From contig JADJDP010000034.1 of the NCBI GenBank assembly GCA_016702645.1, positions 1-35,136 on the forward strand: 35,136 nucleotides of DNA, written 5' to 3'. A program made the position numbers and the translations under genes. Below are positions 15,780 through 23,753 of this stretch, piece by piece. The number at the start of each line of letters is the position of its first letter. The first letter of the stretch is position 1. The stretch comes from Flavobacteriales bacterium (GTDB lineage Bacteria > Bacteroidota > Bacteroidia > Flavobacteriales_F > PHOS-HE28). Under the pieces are notes generated by a model. It worked only from the letters and a program-made list of their open reading frames with translations, was not told where the DNA came from and searched no databases.

Positions 15780-16607
15780 ATGCCAAACGCAGTCTTCGGC
15801 AGCAACATCAAGCTGCTCCGCTCCCGTCGCGGCCGTTCCCAGGAGGAAACGGCCATCGCCCTCGATGTGAAACGCTCCAGCTATAGCGGCTACGAGAACG
15901 GTAGCGCCGAGCCCTCGTTCGACCTGCTCGTGCGTATGAGCGAATACTTCAAGGTGAGCGTGGACAAGTTGCTGCGCGATGACCTTACCGCACTGAGCGA
16001 AAGCCAGATCGGGGTCATCGAGCGTGGCGGCGACATCGATCTCAACGGTCGTCGACTGCGCGTGTTGGCCACAACCGTGAACAGCGAGGATCGCGAGAAC
16101 GTGGAACTGGTCCCGGAGAAAGCCAAAGCCGGCTACGCGCTGGGCTATGCCGATCCGGAGTACATCAGCATCCTGCCCACCTTCCAGATGCCTTTCCTGG
16201 CGCGGGACCGTAAGTACCGCACCTTCCAGATCAGCGGCGACAGCATGCCGCCGGTGGGCAATGGTTCGTGGGTAACCGGCGAGTACGTGCAGAACTGGCA
16301 GACCATCCGCGATGGTCAGCCGTACATCGTGGTCACCAAGGAGGACGGCATCGTCTTCAAAGTGGTGTACAACCAGTTGAAGGACAAAGGCAATCTGCTC
16401 CTGTGCAGCACCAATCCGCTCTATGCGCCCTACGAAGTGCCGGTGACGAATGTGCTGGAGATCTGGAAGTTCGTCCACTTCATCAGCGCCGAGTTGCCCG
16501 AGCCCAACATGAGCCGTGATGAACTGGCACGGAGCGTGGTGGAATTGCGCAAGGAGGTGAGCCAGTTGCGCCTTTCCATGGAGCAGCAGGGAAGGTTGGC
16601 GTTCTAG
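15780..16607 (+). CDS. XRE-family LexA-like repressor (S24 peptidase domain)
   Basis: An intact 275-residue regulator. An XRE helix-turn-helix (about residues 8-62: NIKLLRSRRGRSQEETAIAL, then VKRSSYSGYENG) precedes an S24 domain. The probable self-cleavage site Ala117-Gly118 (in KAKAGYA) lies 37 residues before Ser155 (ISGDSMPP). Lys194 (VFKVVYN) is the likely catalytic partner. This spacing matches LexA/CI-type repressors, which cleave themselves when stimulated by RecA. The C-terminal ~45 residues are a helix suited to dimerisation. The target operators are not known. It follows the ORF6N gene by 53 bases. Confidence 0.88.
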   Translation: MPNAVFGSNIKLLRSRRGRSQEETAIALDVKRSSYSGYENGSAEPSFDLLVRMSEYFKVSVDKLLRDDLTALSESQIGVIERGGDIDLNGRRLRVLATTVNSEDRENVELVPEKAKAGYALGYADPEYISILPTFQMPFLARDRKYRTFQISGDSMPPVGNGSWVTGEYVQNWQTIRDGQPYIVVTKEDGIVFKVVYNQLKDKGNLLLCSTNPLYAPYEVPVTNVLEIWKFVHFISAELPEPNMSRDELARSVVELRKEVSQLRLSMEQQGRLAF

Positions 16608-16672
16608 GAACGCACATTGGACGGTTGACGACCCAATGTTAAGTCCATGTTAATCCGTGGTGAACTTGCGTG

Positions 16673-16680
16673 TACCTTTG
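16673..16680 (+). promoter_or_regulatory. Candidate -7 promoter element (TACCTTTG)
   Basis: TACCTTTG matches the TAnnTTTG consensus and lies 27 bases before the ATG at 16708, with an AAGGAGA ribosome-binding site between. A -33 TTTG was not clear at the usual spacing. Confidence 0.5.
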
Positions 16681-16707
16681 GGCGTACCAAGGAGAAATCA
16701 GTTCACC

Positions 16708-17103
16708 ATGCGCTTGCTCCTGATCCTGTTCACACTGCTGCTCGCCCAAATGTCCTTTGCCCAAGAAGTACTGGGACAGGAGCGTTGGCCCGACGGTACG
16801 CTGCGCGCGACCCGTTATAGCGAAGGTGGCCGCATCCACTTCATCACCTATCACGAGAACGGGAAGGTGAAGGAGATCGGCTGCTTCAAGAGCGGTCGTC
16901 GTGATGGTGTGTGGAAGCAATTCAGCGACACGGGTGCCCTGATCGCCCAAGCCGGTTTCCGCAATGGGCAGCGCCAGGGGGTGTGGGAGTTCCGCAACGC
17001 GGATGATCGTACCACGGGCAAGCTCATCTACGCAGCCGGTGCGCTGGCACAGGCCGAACAGTACGATGATACCGGTGCCTTGGTGGCGCAACGCACGTAC
17101 TGA
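16708..17103 (+). CDS. Secreted MORN-repeat protein (YwqK-like)
   Basis: A 131-residue protein with a signal peptide (MRLLLILFTLLLAQMSFAQ) and MORN_2-type repeats: NGKVKEIGCFKSGRRDGVWK, then GALIAQAGFRNGQRQGVWEF. Proteins of this type often carry the 'YwqK family antitoxin' label, but here the signal peptide favours a periplasmic or surface role. An AAGGAGA site lies upstream. A strong terminator follows within 25 bases. Confidence 0.8.
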   Translation: MRLLLILFTLLLAQMSFAQEVLGQERWPDGTLRATRYSEGGRIHFITYHENGKVKEIGCFKSGRRDGVWKQFSDTGALIAQAGFRNGQRQGVWEFRNADDRTTGKLIYAAGALAQAEQYDDTGALVAQRTY

Positions 17104-17124
17104 TCACCGAGAACGGCATACACC

Positions 17125-17155
17125 GAAGAGCGCTCGCAAGGCGCTCTTCTTCTTT
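17125..17155 (+). terminator. Intrinsic terminator after the MORN gene
   Basis: Nine-base stem arms GAAGAGCGC (17125-17133) and GCGCTCTTC (17141-17149) flank the loop TCGCAAG, followed by TTCTTT. The U-rich tail is only on the + strand side. Confidence 0.8.
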
Positions 17156-17161
17156 GCCAGG

Positions 17162-17359
17162 TCAGCGGTCAAGGAAGTCCTTGAAGCCAGGATATCTGGA
17201 AACCTTGATCGCCAGAACGATCACAGCGATCGCTTGCATAAGCGAAGAGGCGACGAGAACCATGGTCGAGTATGGCCAATGCTGGACCTTGAACAAAGCA
17301 CCAATGATCGACACCGCGAAGCCGATCAGAAGAAGAACGACCGCACCACGTGCGGTCAT
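17162..17359 (-). CDS. GldL-like small membrane protein
   Basis: A 65-residue protein: MTARGAVVLLLIGFAVSIIG, then ALFKVQHWPYSTMVLVASSL. The two hydrophobic segments joined by the F-K-x-x-H-W-P motif are typical of the N-terminal part of GldL, the T9SS motor protein, but this copy is far shorter than GldL and lacks its long cytoplasmic domain. It starts with an ATGA overlap on the stop of the VOC gene, suggesting translational coupling. The function is unknown. Confidence 0.65.
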   Translation of the reverse strand: MTARGAVVLLLIGFAVSIIGALFKVQHWPYSTMVLVASSLMQAIAVIVLAIKVSRYPGFKDFLDR

Positions 17360-17772
17360 TCCTTCTTGAACAGGTCGTCCTCGTCCTCGAAGGCCTTGAA
17401 CTCGATCGCGTGGCCATCGGGATCCTCGATGAACATGCTCAGCTGTTCGCCCACTTCGCCTTTCATCACCGTGCGTGGTTCGATGAAGAAGGCGTAGCCC
17501 ACTTTCTTCAGCTTGTCGCGCAACTTCTTCCAATCGCTCATGCTCAGCACGATGCCCCAGTGGTCGCCGGGCACGTTGCTCTTCGGGTTGTAGATGCGTG
17601 CGGTCTTGTAGGTGATGGGCACCTCCTGGATGGTCAATTGGTGGCCGAAGAAGTCGTAGTCCACCCAACCATCAGCACTGCGGCCCTCCTTGCAGCCGAG
17701 GAATTTTCCATAGAACGCCTTGATGCGCTTGAGGTCGGTGGTGGCAAAGGCCAAGTGGAAGGTTCCTTTCAT
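17356..17772 (-). CDS. VOC family (glyoxalase-like) protein
   Basis: A 138-residue protein with one VOC fold built from two beta-alpha-beta-beta-beta modules. Likely metal ligands are His6 (FHLAF), His71 (DHWGIVL) and Glu124 (HAIEFKAF). It falls in the group of metal-dependent lyases and dioxygenases related to glyoxalase I. The substrate is unknown. It shares an ATGA overlap with the downstream GldL-like gene. A -7-like element lies 19 bases upstream. Confidence 0.85.
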   Translation of the reverse strand: MKGTFHLAFATTDLKRIKAFYGKFLGCKEGRSADGWVDYDFFGHQLTIQEVPITYKTARIYNPKSNVPGDHWGIVLSMSDWKKLRDKLKKVGYAFFIEPRTVMKGEVGEQLSMFIEDPDGHAIEFKAFEDEDDLFKKE

Positions 17773-17790
17773 GGGTCGTTGCTATGCCAC

Positions 17791-17798
17791 CAAAGTAA
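17791..17798 (-). promoter_or_regulatory. Candidate -7 element TTACTTTG of the VOC gene
   Basis: TTACTTTG on the minus strand, 18 bases before the ATG at 17772. It abuts the terminator hairpin of the upstream minus-strand operon. The same TTACTTTG or TTACTTTC string occurs before the membrane-protein, arginine decarboxylase and mscS genes in this window. Confidence 0.4.
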
Positions 17799-17829
17799 GA
17801 AGGCCCCCGCAGTTCTTGCGGAGGCCTTC
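17799..17829 (-). terminator. Terminator downstream of the deoxyhypusine-synthase operon
   Basis: The stem is GAAGGCC/GGCCTTC extended by six more pairs (including one G-U), with the loop AGAAC. On the minus strand it is followed by TTACTTTGG, which is only moderately T-rich, so termination may be partial. It is next to the VOC promoter. Confidence 0.6.
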
Positions 17830-17847
17830 TCGACGGTTCGTCATCGA

Positions 17848-18258
17848 TCAGTCTTCGTCATCGTCCTTGTCCTCATCTTCTGCGGCATCCGGGTCGTCGT
17901 CATCGTCGCCATCATCATCCCCGCCATCATCGTCGATGTCGTCGGCATCGTCATCGGCATCATCCTCACCCCCGGCTTCGGGAGTTTCCAGTCCGGCATC
18001 GTCCTCCGCGTCCTCGCTCGGTACGGAAGCCGCCTCGTCCTGATCGAGGAACTCCTCGATCTCCGCCCGGCTCTCCGGATTGATCTTGATCAAGTACATC
18101 GCTTCGGCTGTACTGAGTTCGATCACCCGCAGGATGTCGCCCTTGGCGGTTGGGATGGTCTTGATGTGCGAGGCATCTATCCCGTCAGGATATTGTTCCT
18201 GCAGGGTCTCCTTGAGCTCATCGGTCAAGGTGTTGAAGGAGCGGATCAGGCGTTGCAT
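17848..18258 (-). CDS. Small protein with highly acidic C-terminus
   Basis: 136 residues beginning MQRLIRSFNTLTDELKETLQ. The N-terminal half (LQEQYPDGIDASHIKTIPT, then ILRVIELSTAEAMYLIKI) looks like a folded small domain found next to similar genes in Bacteroidota; this is from memory. The last ~45 residues are almost only Asp and Glu. It lies 6 bases after the deoxyhypusine-synthase-like gene in the same operon. A charge-based interaction with a basic partner is possible but not shown. Confidence 0.75.
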   Translation of the reverse strand: MQRLIRSFNTLTDELKETLQEQYPDGIDASHIKTIPTAKGDILRVIELSTAEAMYLIKINPESRAEIEEFLDQDEAASVPSEDAEDDAGLETPEAGGEDDADDDADDIDDDGGDDDGDDDDDPDAAEDEDKDDDED

Positions 18259-18264
18259 GGCTGG

Positions 18265-19242
18265 TCACATATCAAGGACGTACGCGAAGATGAGTGGTGC
18301 TACAATAGTAGCATCGCTTTCGATGATGTACTTCGGGGTGTCGATGTCCAATTTTCCCCAGGTGATCTTCTCGTTCGGCACGGCACCGCTATAACTGCCG
18401 TAGCTGGTGGTGCTGTCGCTGATCTGGCAGAAGTAGCTCCAGAACGGAATGCTCTCCCGCTGCAGGTCCTGGTGCAGCATAGGCACGACACAGATCGGGA
18501 AGTCCCCCGCGATGCCGCCACCGATCTGGAAGAATCCGATGCCGTCCGTTCCACAGTTGTTGGTGTACCAATCCGCGAGGAACATCATGTACTCGATACC
18601 GCTCTTCATCATGCCGGGCTTGCAGTCTCCAACGATGCAGTGGCCTGCGAAGATGTTGCCCAAGGTGCTGTCTTCCCAGCCGGGGCAGATGACCGGGATG
18701 TTCCGCTCGGCGGCCGCCACCATCCAACTGTCCTTCGGGTCGATCTGGTAGTACTGCTTCAGCACGCCCGAGTTGATCATTTCGTAGAAGTACTGGTGCG
18801 GGAAACGGCGGTTGCCGCTCTTGTCGTCCGCAGTCCACAGGTCCACCACGTGCTTCTCCAATCGACGGAACGCTTCATGCTCTGGGATGCAGGTATCCGT
18901 TACGCGGTTCATGCCACGATCCAGAAGGTCCCGCTCTTGGGCCGGAGTGAGGTCCCGATAATTCGGTACGCGCTCGTAATGGTCATGCGCGACGAGGTTC
19001 ATCACGTCCTCTTCCAAGTTCGCACCGGTGCAACTGATGATGTCCACCTTCCCTTGCCGGATCATCTCGGCGAAGATCTTGCCCAGCTCGGCGGTGCTCA
19101 TGGCACCCGCGAGCGTCACCATCATCTTGCGGCCCTTGGAGAGGTGGGTCTTATAGCCTTTGGCGGCATCAACGAGCGCGGCTGCATTGAAGTGCAGGTA
19201 GTGCTTCTCCATGAATGCCGAGAGGGGACGTGCGTTGCTCAT
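18265..19242 (-). CDS. Deoxyhypusine synthase-like protein
   Basis: 325 residues with the family's NAD-binding blocks (MVTLAGAMSTAELGKIFAEM, then IISCTGANLEEDVMN) and a glycine-rich core (GFFQIGGGIAGDFPIC). Lys297 in TWGKLD matches the position of the catalytic lysine (Lys329 of the human enzyme) that forms the enzyme-butylimine intermediate. Bacteria lack the eIF5A target, and some bacterial relatives act as homospermidine synthases. The arginine decarboxylase next door supports a polyamine role. The exact product is not known. Confidence 0.85.
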   Translation of the reverse strand: MSNARPLSAFMEKHYLHFNAAALVDAAKGYKTHLSKGRKMMVTLAGAMSTAELGKIFAEMIRQGKVDIISCTGANLEEDVMNLVAHDHYERVPNYRDLTPAQERDLLDRGMNRVTDTCIPEHEAFRRLEKHVVDLWTADDKSGNRRFPHQYFYEMINSGVLKQYYQIDPKDSWMVAAAERNIPVICPGWEDSTLGNIFAGHCIVGDCKPGMMKSGIEYMMFLADWYTNNCGTDGIGFFQIGGGIAGDFPICVVPMLHQDLQRESIPFWSYFCQISDSTTSYGSYSGAVPNEKITWGKLDIDTPKYIIESDATIVAPLIFAYVLDM

Positions 19243-19256
19243 TGTTCGTTCTGGGC

Positions 19257-19286
19257 GAAATATAGAGGCGGTGTATGAAATGCAAA
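19257..19286 (-). promoter_or_regulatory. Promoter of the deoxyhypusine-synthase-like gene
   Basis: On the minus strand TTTG (19286-19283), an 18-base spacer and TATATTTC (19264-19257) fit the Bacteroidota -33/-7 pattern with one mismatch in the -7 element. It lies 14 bases before the ATG at 19242, so the gene can be expressed independently of the decarboxylase upstream. Confidence 0.6.
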
Positions 19287-19323
19287 GGGCGACCGCAAAG
19301 AACTGTGGAAGTGGATCGGGTAA

Positions 19324-20739
19324 CTATTTCCTCACGGGTTCCTCCATCGGCAAATAACCCAGCAACTGGAGCATCCTTTCCGCGCTCTGCTGTTCCGCGA
19401 AGACATGGTCCGTCAGTGTACCATCGGGAAGGCGGTCGATGAGCACATGCTTCGGTTTCGGGATCAGGCAGTGTTGGATCCCGCCGAAACCGCCGAGCGT
19501 ATCCTGGTAGGCACCGGTGTTGAAGTAGCCGATGTACTGCTTCTTCTCCTCGTTGTATTTGGGCAGATAGATGGCGTTGATGTGCTGCTCGCTGTTGTAG
19601 TAGTCGTCACTGTCGCAGGTCATGCCGCCGAGGAAGACGCGCTCGTACTCATCGTTCCAGTTGTTCACGGGCAACATGATGAAGCGCTTGCTGATGGCCC
19701 AGGTGTCCGGCAACGTGGTCATGAAGGATCCATCGATCATGTTCCATCGCTCCTTCTCGTTCTGCTTCTTCTGGTACACGATGCTGAAGAAGGTGGCGCC
19801 GCTGTCGCTGACCGTGAAGCTGCCGAACTCCGAGAAGATGTTGGGTTCCTGCACCTTGTTCTCCTCGCAAACGTCCTTGATCCGCCCGATGATCTCGCCG
19901 ATCATGTAGTCCGTGTCGAAGCTGAAGTTGAGGCTGTTCTTGATCGGCAGGCCACCACCGATGTCGAGTGTGTCCAGCGTGCGGCAAAGCTTCCACAGGT
20001 CGCAGTACACGTTCACACATTTGCTCAACTCGTTCCAGTAGTAGGCCGTGTCGGTGATGCCCGTGTTGATGAAGAAGTGCATCAGCTTCAAGCGGAATTT
20101 CTTCTGCTTGCTGATGTTGCGCATGTAGAAGGGGATGATGTCCTTGTACCCGATCCCCAGGCGGCTGGTGTAGAACTCGAACTTGGGTGCTTCTTCCGCC
20201 GCGATACGGATGCCGATGTCGCAGGTGCCATCGATCACCTCGTCCAACAGGTAGATCTCTCCCATGTTGTCGATGATGGGTACGACCTTGAAGCCGCGAT
20301 TGGCCAGCCGTCCAATGCCCTTGATGTAGCGCTCGTCCTTGAAGCCGTTGCAGAGGATGGTGCTGTCCTTGGTGATACGGCCGCGTTCGATGAGCAGCTC
20401 GATCATCTCCAGATCATAGGCACTGCTTGTTTCCAAATTCACGCCCTTGTCCAGCACCTTGTCGATGACGTAGTGGAAGTGGTTGCTCTTGGTGCAATAG
20501 AAATACTCGTAGCTACCACTGTAGCCATGCGTTTCAAAAGCTTTCGCGAAGCACTTCCGCGCGAGTTCGATCTTCTCGCCGATCTTGGGCAGGTAGCTGA
20601 TGCGCAATGGTGTGCCATGCTTCTGGATCAGCTCCACCAAGGGAAGGTCGTTCCACAGGAGGTTCTCGCCATCGAGCTTGAACTCGTCCTTGGGAAAATC
20701 GAATGTCTGCTCGATCAGATCGACGTAGCGGGTCTTCAT
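19324..20739 (-). CDS. speA: Arginine decarboxylase, fold III PLP-dependent
   Basis: 471 residues from ATG 20739 (MKTRYVDLIEQTFDFPKDEF); the open frame runs further upstream, but that part looks non-coding. The PLP lysine lies in YFYCTKSNHF. LDIGGGLPI is the phosphate-binding loop. GGMTCDSDD carries the C-terminal active-site cysteine block of alanine-racemase-fold decarboxylases. The compact size fits the Bacteroidota arginine decarboxylase type rather than the long E. coli SpeA. The enzyme would make agmatine from arginine, feeding polyamine synthesis. An unusually long leader lies upstream. Confidence 0.85.
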   Translation of the reverse strand: MKTRYVDLIEQTFDFPKDEFKLDGENLLWNDLPLVELIQKHGTPLRISYLPKIGEKIELARKCFAKAFETHGYSGSYEYFYCTKSNHFHYVIDKVLDKGVNLETSSAYDLEMIELLIERGRITKDSTILCNGFKDERYIKGIGRLANRGFKVVPIIDNMGEIYLLDEVIDGTCDIGIRIAAEEAPKFEFYTSRLGIGYKDIIPFYMRNISKQKKFRLKLMHFFINTGITDTAYYWNELSKCVNVYCDLWKLCRTLDTLDIGGGLPIKNSLNFSFDTDYMIGEIIGRIKDVCEENKVQEPNIFSEFGSFTVSDSGATFFSIVYQKKQNEKERWNMIDGSFMTTLPDTWAISKRFIMLPVNNWNDEYERVFLGGMTCDSDDYYNSEQHINAIYLPKYNEEKKQYIGYFNTGAYQDTLGGFGGIQHCLIPKPKHVLIDRLPDGTLTDHVFAEQQSAERMLQLLGYLPMEEPVRK

Positions 20740-21045
20740 TGCGCGTGAACGCGTAAGGCGGTTGGGTGGAACAAGGACGCGGCTCGGAACAAGCGAGATG
20801 TACCGGGTGCAGGAGACTGTGTGGCTCTGGGTGCGGCGGCGAAGGATCGCCAGTGACCGGAGAGAGCGTGCGCGTTCATCAGCGGAATGCGGAACGAACG
20901 GCACGGGCGCCGCCAACAGCGCTAAGCAAGGCCGACCAGGTCTGGTCACAGATGCCGATGCTGCGCTTGCGTGCCATGAGAGTGCGTACAAAGTAAAGTC
21001 GCTGGAAGATGCAAGGGAACAGCTGCTGGAAATTTCCGGATGGCC
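20740..21045. other. Non-coding gap; possible long leader of the arginine decarboxylase gene
   Basis: No gene is supported in this 306-base stretch. On the minus strand TTACTTTG at 20989-20996, possibly with a TTG 15 bases upstream, would start a transcript with a ~245-base leader before the ATG at 20739. The leader has an open frame, but its composition is unlike a real protein. No clear hairpin-type regulator could be established by eye. Confidence 0.4.
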
Positions 21046-22131
21046 TCACAGCCATCGTTTCCTACGGAACCATGCGAGCATGATCAACGCGATCACAGCC
21101 ATCGATCCCATCACCACGGGATAACCGTACTTCCAATGGAGTTCCGGCATGTTCAGCGGTTTGGTGCCATCTTCCCAATCGAAGTTCATCCCGAAGATGC
21201 CCACGATGAAGGTGAGGGGGATGAAGATGGTGCTGATGATGGTGAGCAGTTTCATCACCTGCATCATGCGCGCGTTCTGGCCAGCGTGGTAGGTGTTCTC
21301 CAAGTTGGTGAGCATCTCCCGGAATGTTCCGATCGTCTCCGCGATGTACACCGTGTGGTCCTGCAGGTCGTTGATGTAGCGGCGCGTGCTCTTGTCGATG
21401 AGCGTGCTCTGGATCGTGTTCATACGACCGGCCAGTTCGCGCGCCGGCGTCACGTACCGGTTCACGGTGATGAGCAATCCGCGCAGCTCCTGGATCGTCA
21501 CCAGGTCCTCATTGCCGGGGCGCATCATCACCTTGCGTTCCAGTTCTTCGATGCGTTCACCGAGGTCCTCCACGATGAGGAAGTAGTTGTCCACGATCAC
21601 ATCGAGAAGCGCATAGAGCAGGTAGTCGGAGCCGCTCTTGCGCACGCGCCCGAGCTTCTTGCGGATCCGCTCGCGTATGGGATCCAACACATCCCCCGGC
21701 TTTTCCTGGAAGGAGATCACGTAGTTGGCGCCAAGCACAAGGCTCACTTGCTCGGTGACGATCCCTCCGGTCTCGTCATCAAGGCTCAGCATCTTCACCA
21801 CGATGAACAGTGTATCGCTGTACTCCTCGATCTTCGGGCGTTGGTCCGTATTGAGCACGTCCTCCACCAATAGGGCATGCAGGCAGAAGCGGTCGCCCAC
21901 GCGTCCCACCAATTGTCCATCGCTGAGGCCGTCGACGTCAAGCCAGCCCACCTTGCCGGTTGGCGGTGGAAGCTGTACCTCGTTCACATCGGTGTGCGTG
22001 GATTCGGAGTAGCCCTCCACATCATAGATGAAAGTGCGGAGTTCGACCTTGCTCGTGGCATCTTCGGAAACCACCACGAGCGAACCGGGCGGTAATCCTG
22101 CCTTGCCACTGCGGCGCTTCACCTTGTTCAT
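21046..22131 (-). CDS. corA: CorA-type magnesium/cobalt transporter
   Basis: 361 residues: a large cytoplasmic N-terminal domain, then two C-terminal transmembrane helices (about residues 296-316 and 335-355). The signature Gly314-Met315-Asn316 ends the first helix (VGIFGMNF). The C-terminus is short and basic (WFRRKRWL), as in CorA. The product moves Mg2+ and related divalent ions through the inner membrane as a pentamer. The ATG overlaps the stop of the mscS-like gene (ATGA), so the two are likely cotranscribed. Confidence 0.92.
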   Translation of the reverse strand: MNKVKRRSGKAGLPPGSLVVVSEDATSKVELRTFIYDVEGYSESTHTDVNEVQLPPPTGKVGWLDVDGLSDGQLVGRVGDRFCLHALLVEDVLNTDQRPKIEEYSDTLFIVVKMLSLDDETGGIVTEQVSLVLGANYVISFQEKPGDVLDPIRERIRKKLGRVRKSGSDYLLYALLDVIVDNYFLIVEDLGERIEELERKVMMRPGNEDLVTIQELRGLLITVNRYVTPARELAGRMNTIQSTLIDKSTRRYINDLQDHTVYIAETIGTFREMLTNLENTYHAGQNARMMQVMKLLTIISTIFIPLTFIVGIFGMNFDWEDGTKPLNMPELHWKYGYPVVMGSMAVIALIMLAWFRRKRWL

Positions 22132-23000
22132 GCCGGGGTGGTGTTGGGCTTGATGGTGATCGTCCGTTGGGGATACGGAATGTTGATCCCCTCACGATCG
22201 AAGCGCAATTTCAACGATCGGTTCAGGTCATAGAGCATCAGGCGGGCCGTGGGGGCTTCCGTCGTCCACACATAGGCGCGCAGGGTCAACGCTGATTCCC
22301 CCATGTTCACCAACCGCACGGATACACGGGGCTCACCTCTTTCAAGTTCTTCCGGGGTTCGCCGATCGATGCAGGACGGGTGCGCTTCGCATTCTTGTTG
22401 AAGCACGCTCATCGCCTTGTCCAGATCGCTCTCGTAGCTGATGCCCACTTCCACGTACTGGCAGATGGAGGGATCGGTGATCGTACTGTTGACGATGGTT
22501 TCGTCGCCGATCTTGGCATTGGGCATGATCACGCGCCGGTTCTCGTTCGTCACAAGGATCGTGTGACGCAGGGTGATGTCCTCCACGATGCCGCTGAAGT
22601 TCCCGATGGTGAGGCTGTCGCCTACGCGAAAGGGTTTGAAACTGACGATGAAGATGCCGCTGATGATGTTGCTGAAGGCCCCTTGTGCGGCGAAGCCGAT
22701 GATGATCGCCAGGATCCCCGTCCCCACGAAGAGCGTACTGGCCACGTCCTTGAAGGAAGGGATGCTGTTCACGATGACCGCTATCGCGATGAGGGTCACG
22801 ACGAAGCGTGTGCCATTGCGCAGGAATCGATAACGCGTACGGTCCTCATTGCCCTTGTCGCTCCGCAAATAGGCCCGCTTCAGAAGAATGCGGATGAAGC
22901 GCTCCAATACGAAGGCCGCCGCGACGATCACGATGATCTTGAAAAGCAGCACCAGGTTGAGCCCCAGCGCCGCAAATGCTCCCTTGAACCATTCGCTCAT
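22128..23000 (-). CDS. MscS-family mechanosensitive channel
   Basis: 290 residues with three predicted transmembrane helices near the N-terminus (VLLFKIIVIVAAAFVLE, FVVTLIAIAVIVNS and the pore helix LFVGTGILAIIIGFAAQGAF). The beta domain follows (FKPFRVGDSLTIGNFSGIVE, then HTILVTNENRRVIMPNAKIG). This is a small-conductance channel that opens under membrane tension and releases solutes on osmotic down-shock. It lies first in a two-gene unit with corA. Confidence 0.9.
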   Translation of the reverse strand: MSEWFKGAFAALGLNLVLLFKIIVIVAAAFVLERFIRILLKRAYLRSDKGNEDRTRYRFLRNGTRFVVTLIAIAVIVNSIPSFKDVASTLFVGTGILAIIIGFAAQGAFSNIISGIFIVSFKPFRVGDSLTIGNFSGIVEDITLRHTILVTNENRRVIMPNAKIGDETIVNSTITDPSICQYVEVGISYESDLDKAMSVLQQECEAHPSCIDRRTPEELERGEPRVSVRLVNMGESALTLRAYVWTTEAPTARLMLYDLNRSLKLRFDREGINIPYPQRTITIKPNTTPA

Positions 23001-23009
23001 GACGGGGCC

Positions 23010-23017
23010 GAAAGTAA
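23010..23017 (-). promoter_or_regulatory. Candidate -7 element TTACTTTC of the mscS-corA operon
   Basis: TTACTTTC on the minus strand, 9 bases before the ATG at 23000, resembling the TTACTTTG strings upstream of several other genes here. The short leader implied is a weak point, and no -33 was identified. Confidence 0.35.
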
Positions 23018-23036
23018 CGTGCGAAGCATGCGGGGA

Positions 23037-23744
23037 TCAGAGCCCTGTGAGGTCCAAGCGGAAGCTGCTTCCGTTGGCAACATCGACCGTTCCGCGTCCG
23101 TGGCGGAAGAGCCGCATGTCCGATCCATGCAAGTACGCCTGGCCGCTCTTCACATGCAAGAGCGATCCCTCACGCAAACCCACCACGGGCATGCTTGGAT
23201 TGGCGGCAAGGAACTCTGAAATGCGTTGATCCCTGCTTTCGCCGCCATGTCCTGGGATCGTTGCTTCGGTGTAGTGCGGGTTGATCTGGAAGGGGACCAA
23301 GTGCATGGCCTTCAGCGACGGAGTCTCCACAATGGGCATGTCGTTCGTCGTCATCACCGTGGGGCAGGCCACGTTGCTGCCCGCGCTCCAGCCTAGGTAG
23401 GGCATACCATGCCTCACCTTTTCCGCAATAGCCCTTACGAGTTGGGTGCGATAGAGCGAACGCAGGAGGAGGAAGGTGTTGCCCCCGCCCACCACGACCG
23501 CGTCGGTTCGATCCAAAGCGGCAACGGGATCCCGCTCGCGATGCAGGCCGACGAGTTCCACGCCCAACGATGCGAACACTTCCCGCACACGATCGGTATA
23601 CTCATCCTGCTGGCTTTCCATGGCGGCAAAGGGGGCGAAGGCCACATTCGACTTCCCTTGCAAAAAGGCTGCGACGAATGGCCGGGGCCAGGTGAAAAAG
23701 GGTTCACCTGGCAGGGTGCTGTTGGAAAGGAGCAGTAGTTCCAT
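23037..23744 (-). CDS. pepE: Peptidase E (aspartyl dipeptidase, S51)
   Basis: 235 residues, the normal size for PepE. Ser120 in LGWSAGSN is the nucleophile. His157 (NPHYTE) and Asp135 (TTNDMP) occupy the positions given, as I recall, for the Salmonella enzyme. VVVGGGNTF is also conserved. The enzyme splits Asp-X dipeptides in the cytoplasm. It lies 9 bases after the PD40/OmpA gene on the same strand and may be the last gene of that operon. Confidence 0.92.
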   Translation of the reverse strand: MELLLLSNSTLPGEPFFTWPRPFVAAFLQGKSNVAFAPFAAMESQQDEYTDRVREVFASLGVELVGLHRERDPVAALDRTDAVVVGGGNTFLLLRSLYRTQLVRAIAEKVRHGMPYLGWSAGSNVACPTVMTTNDMPIVETPSLKAMHLVPFQINPHYTEATIPGHGGESRDQRISEFLAANPSMPVVGLREGSLLHVKSGQAYLHGSDMRLFRHGRGTVDVANGSSFRLDLTGL

Positions 23745-23753
23745 GGAACAAGA

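Noticed and set aside
17350..19278. Plus-strand open frame of 642 codons over the VOC, acidic-protein and deoxyhypusine-synthase genes
   Set aside because: It spans three unrelated minus-strand genes and has no conserved protein motif, so it is an antisense artefact.
19405..20748. Long plus-strand open frame of 447 codons opposite arginine decarboxylase
   Set aside because: It is the antisense shadow of a clear decarboxylase; high GC and codon use leave the opposite frame open. It shows no recognisable motif.
20740..20991. 84-residue N-terminal extension of arginine decarboxylase
   Set aside because: The extension starts with TTG and has Arg/Ser-rich composition without homology to decarboxylase N-termini; ATG 20739 gives the normal length.
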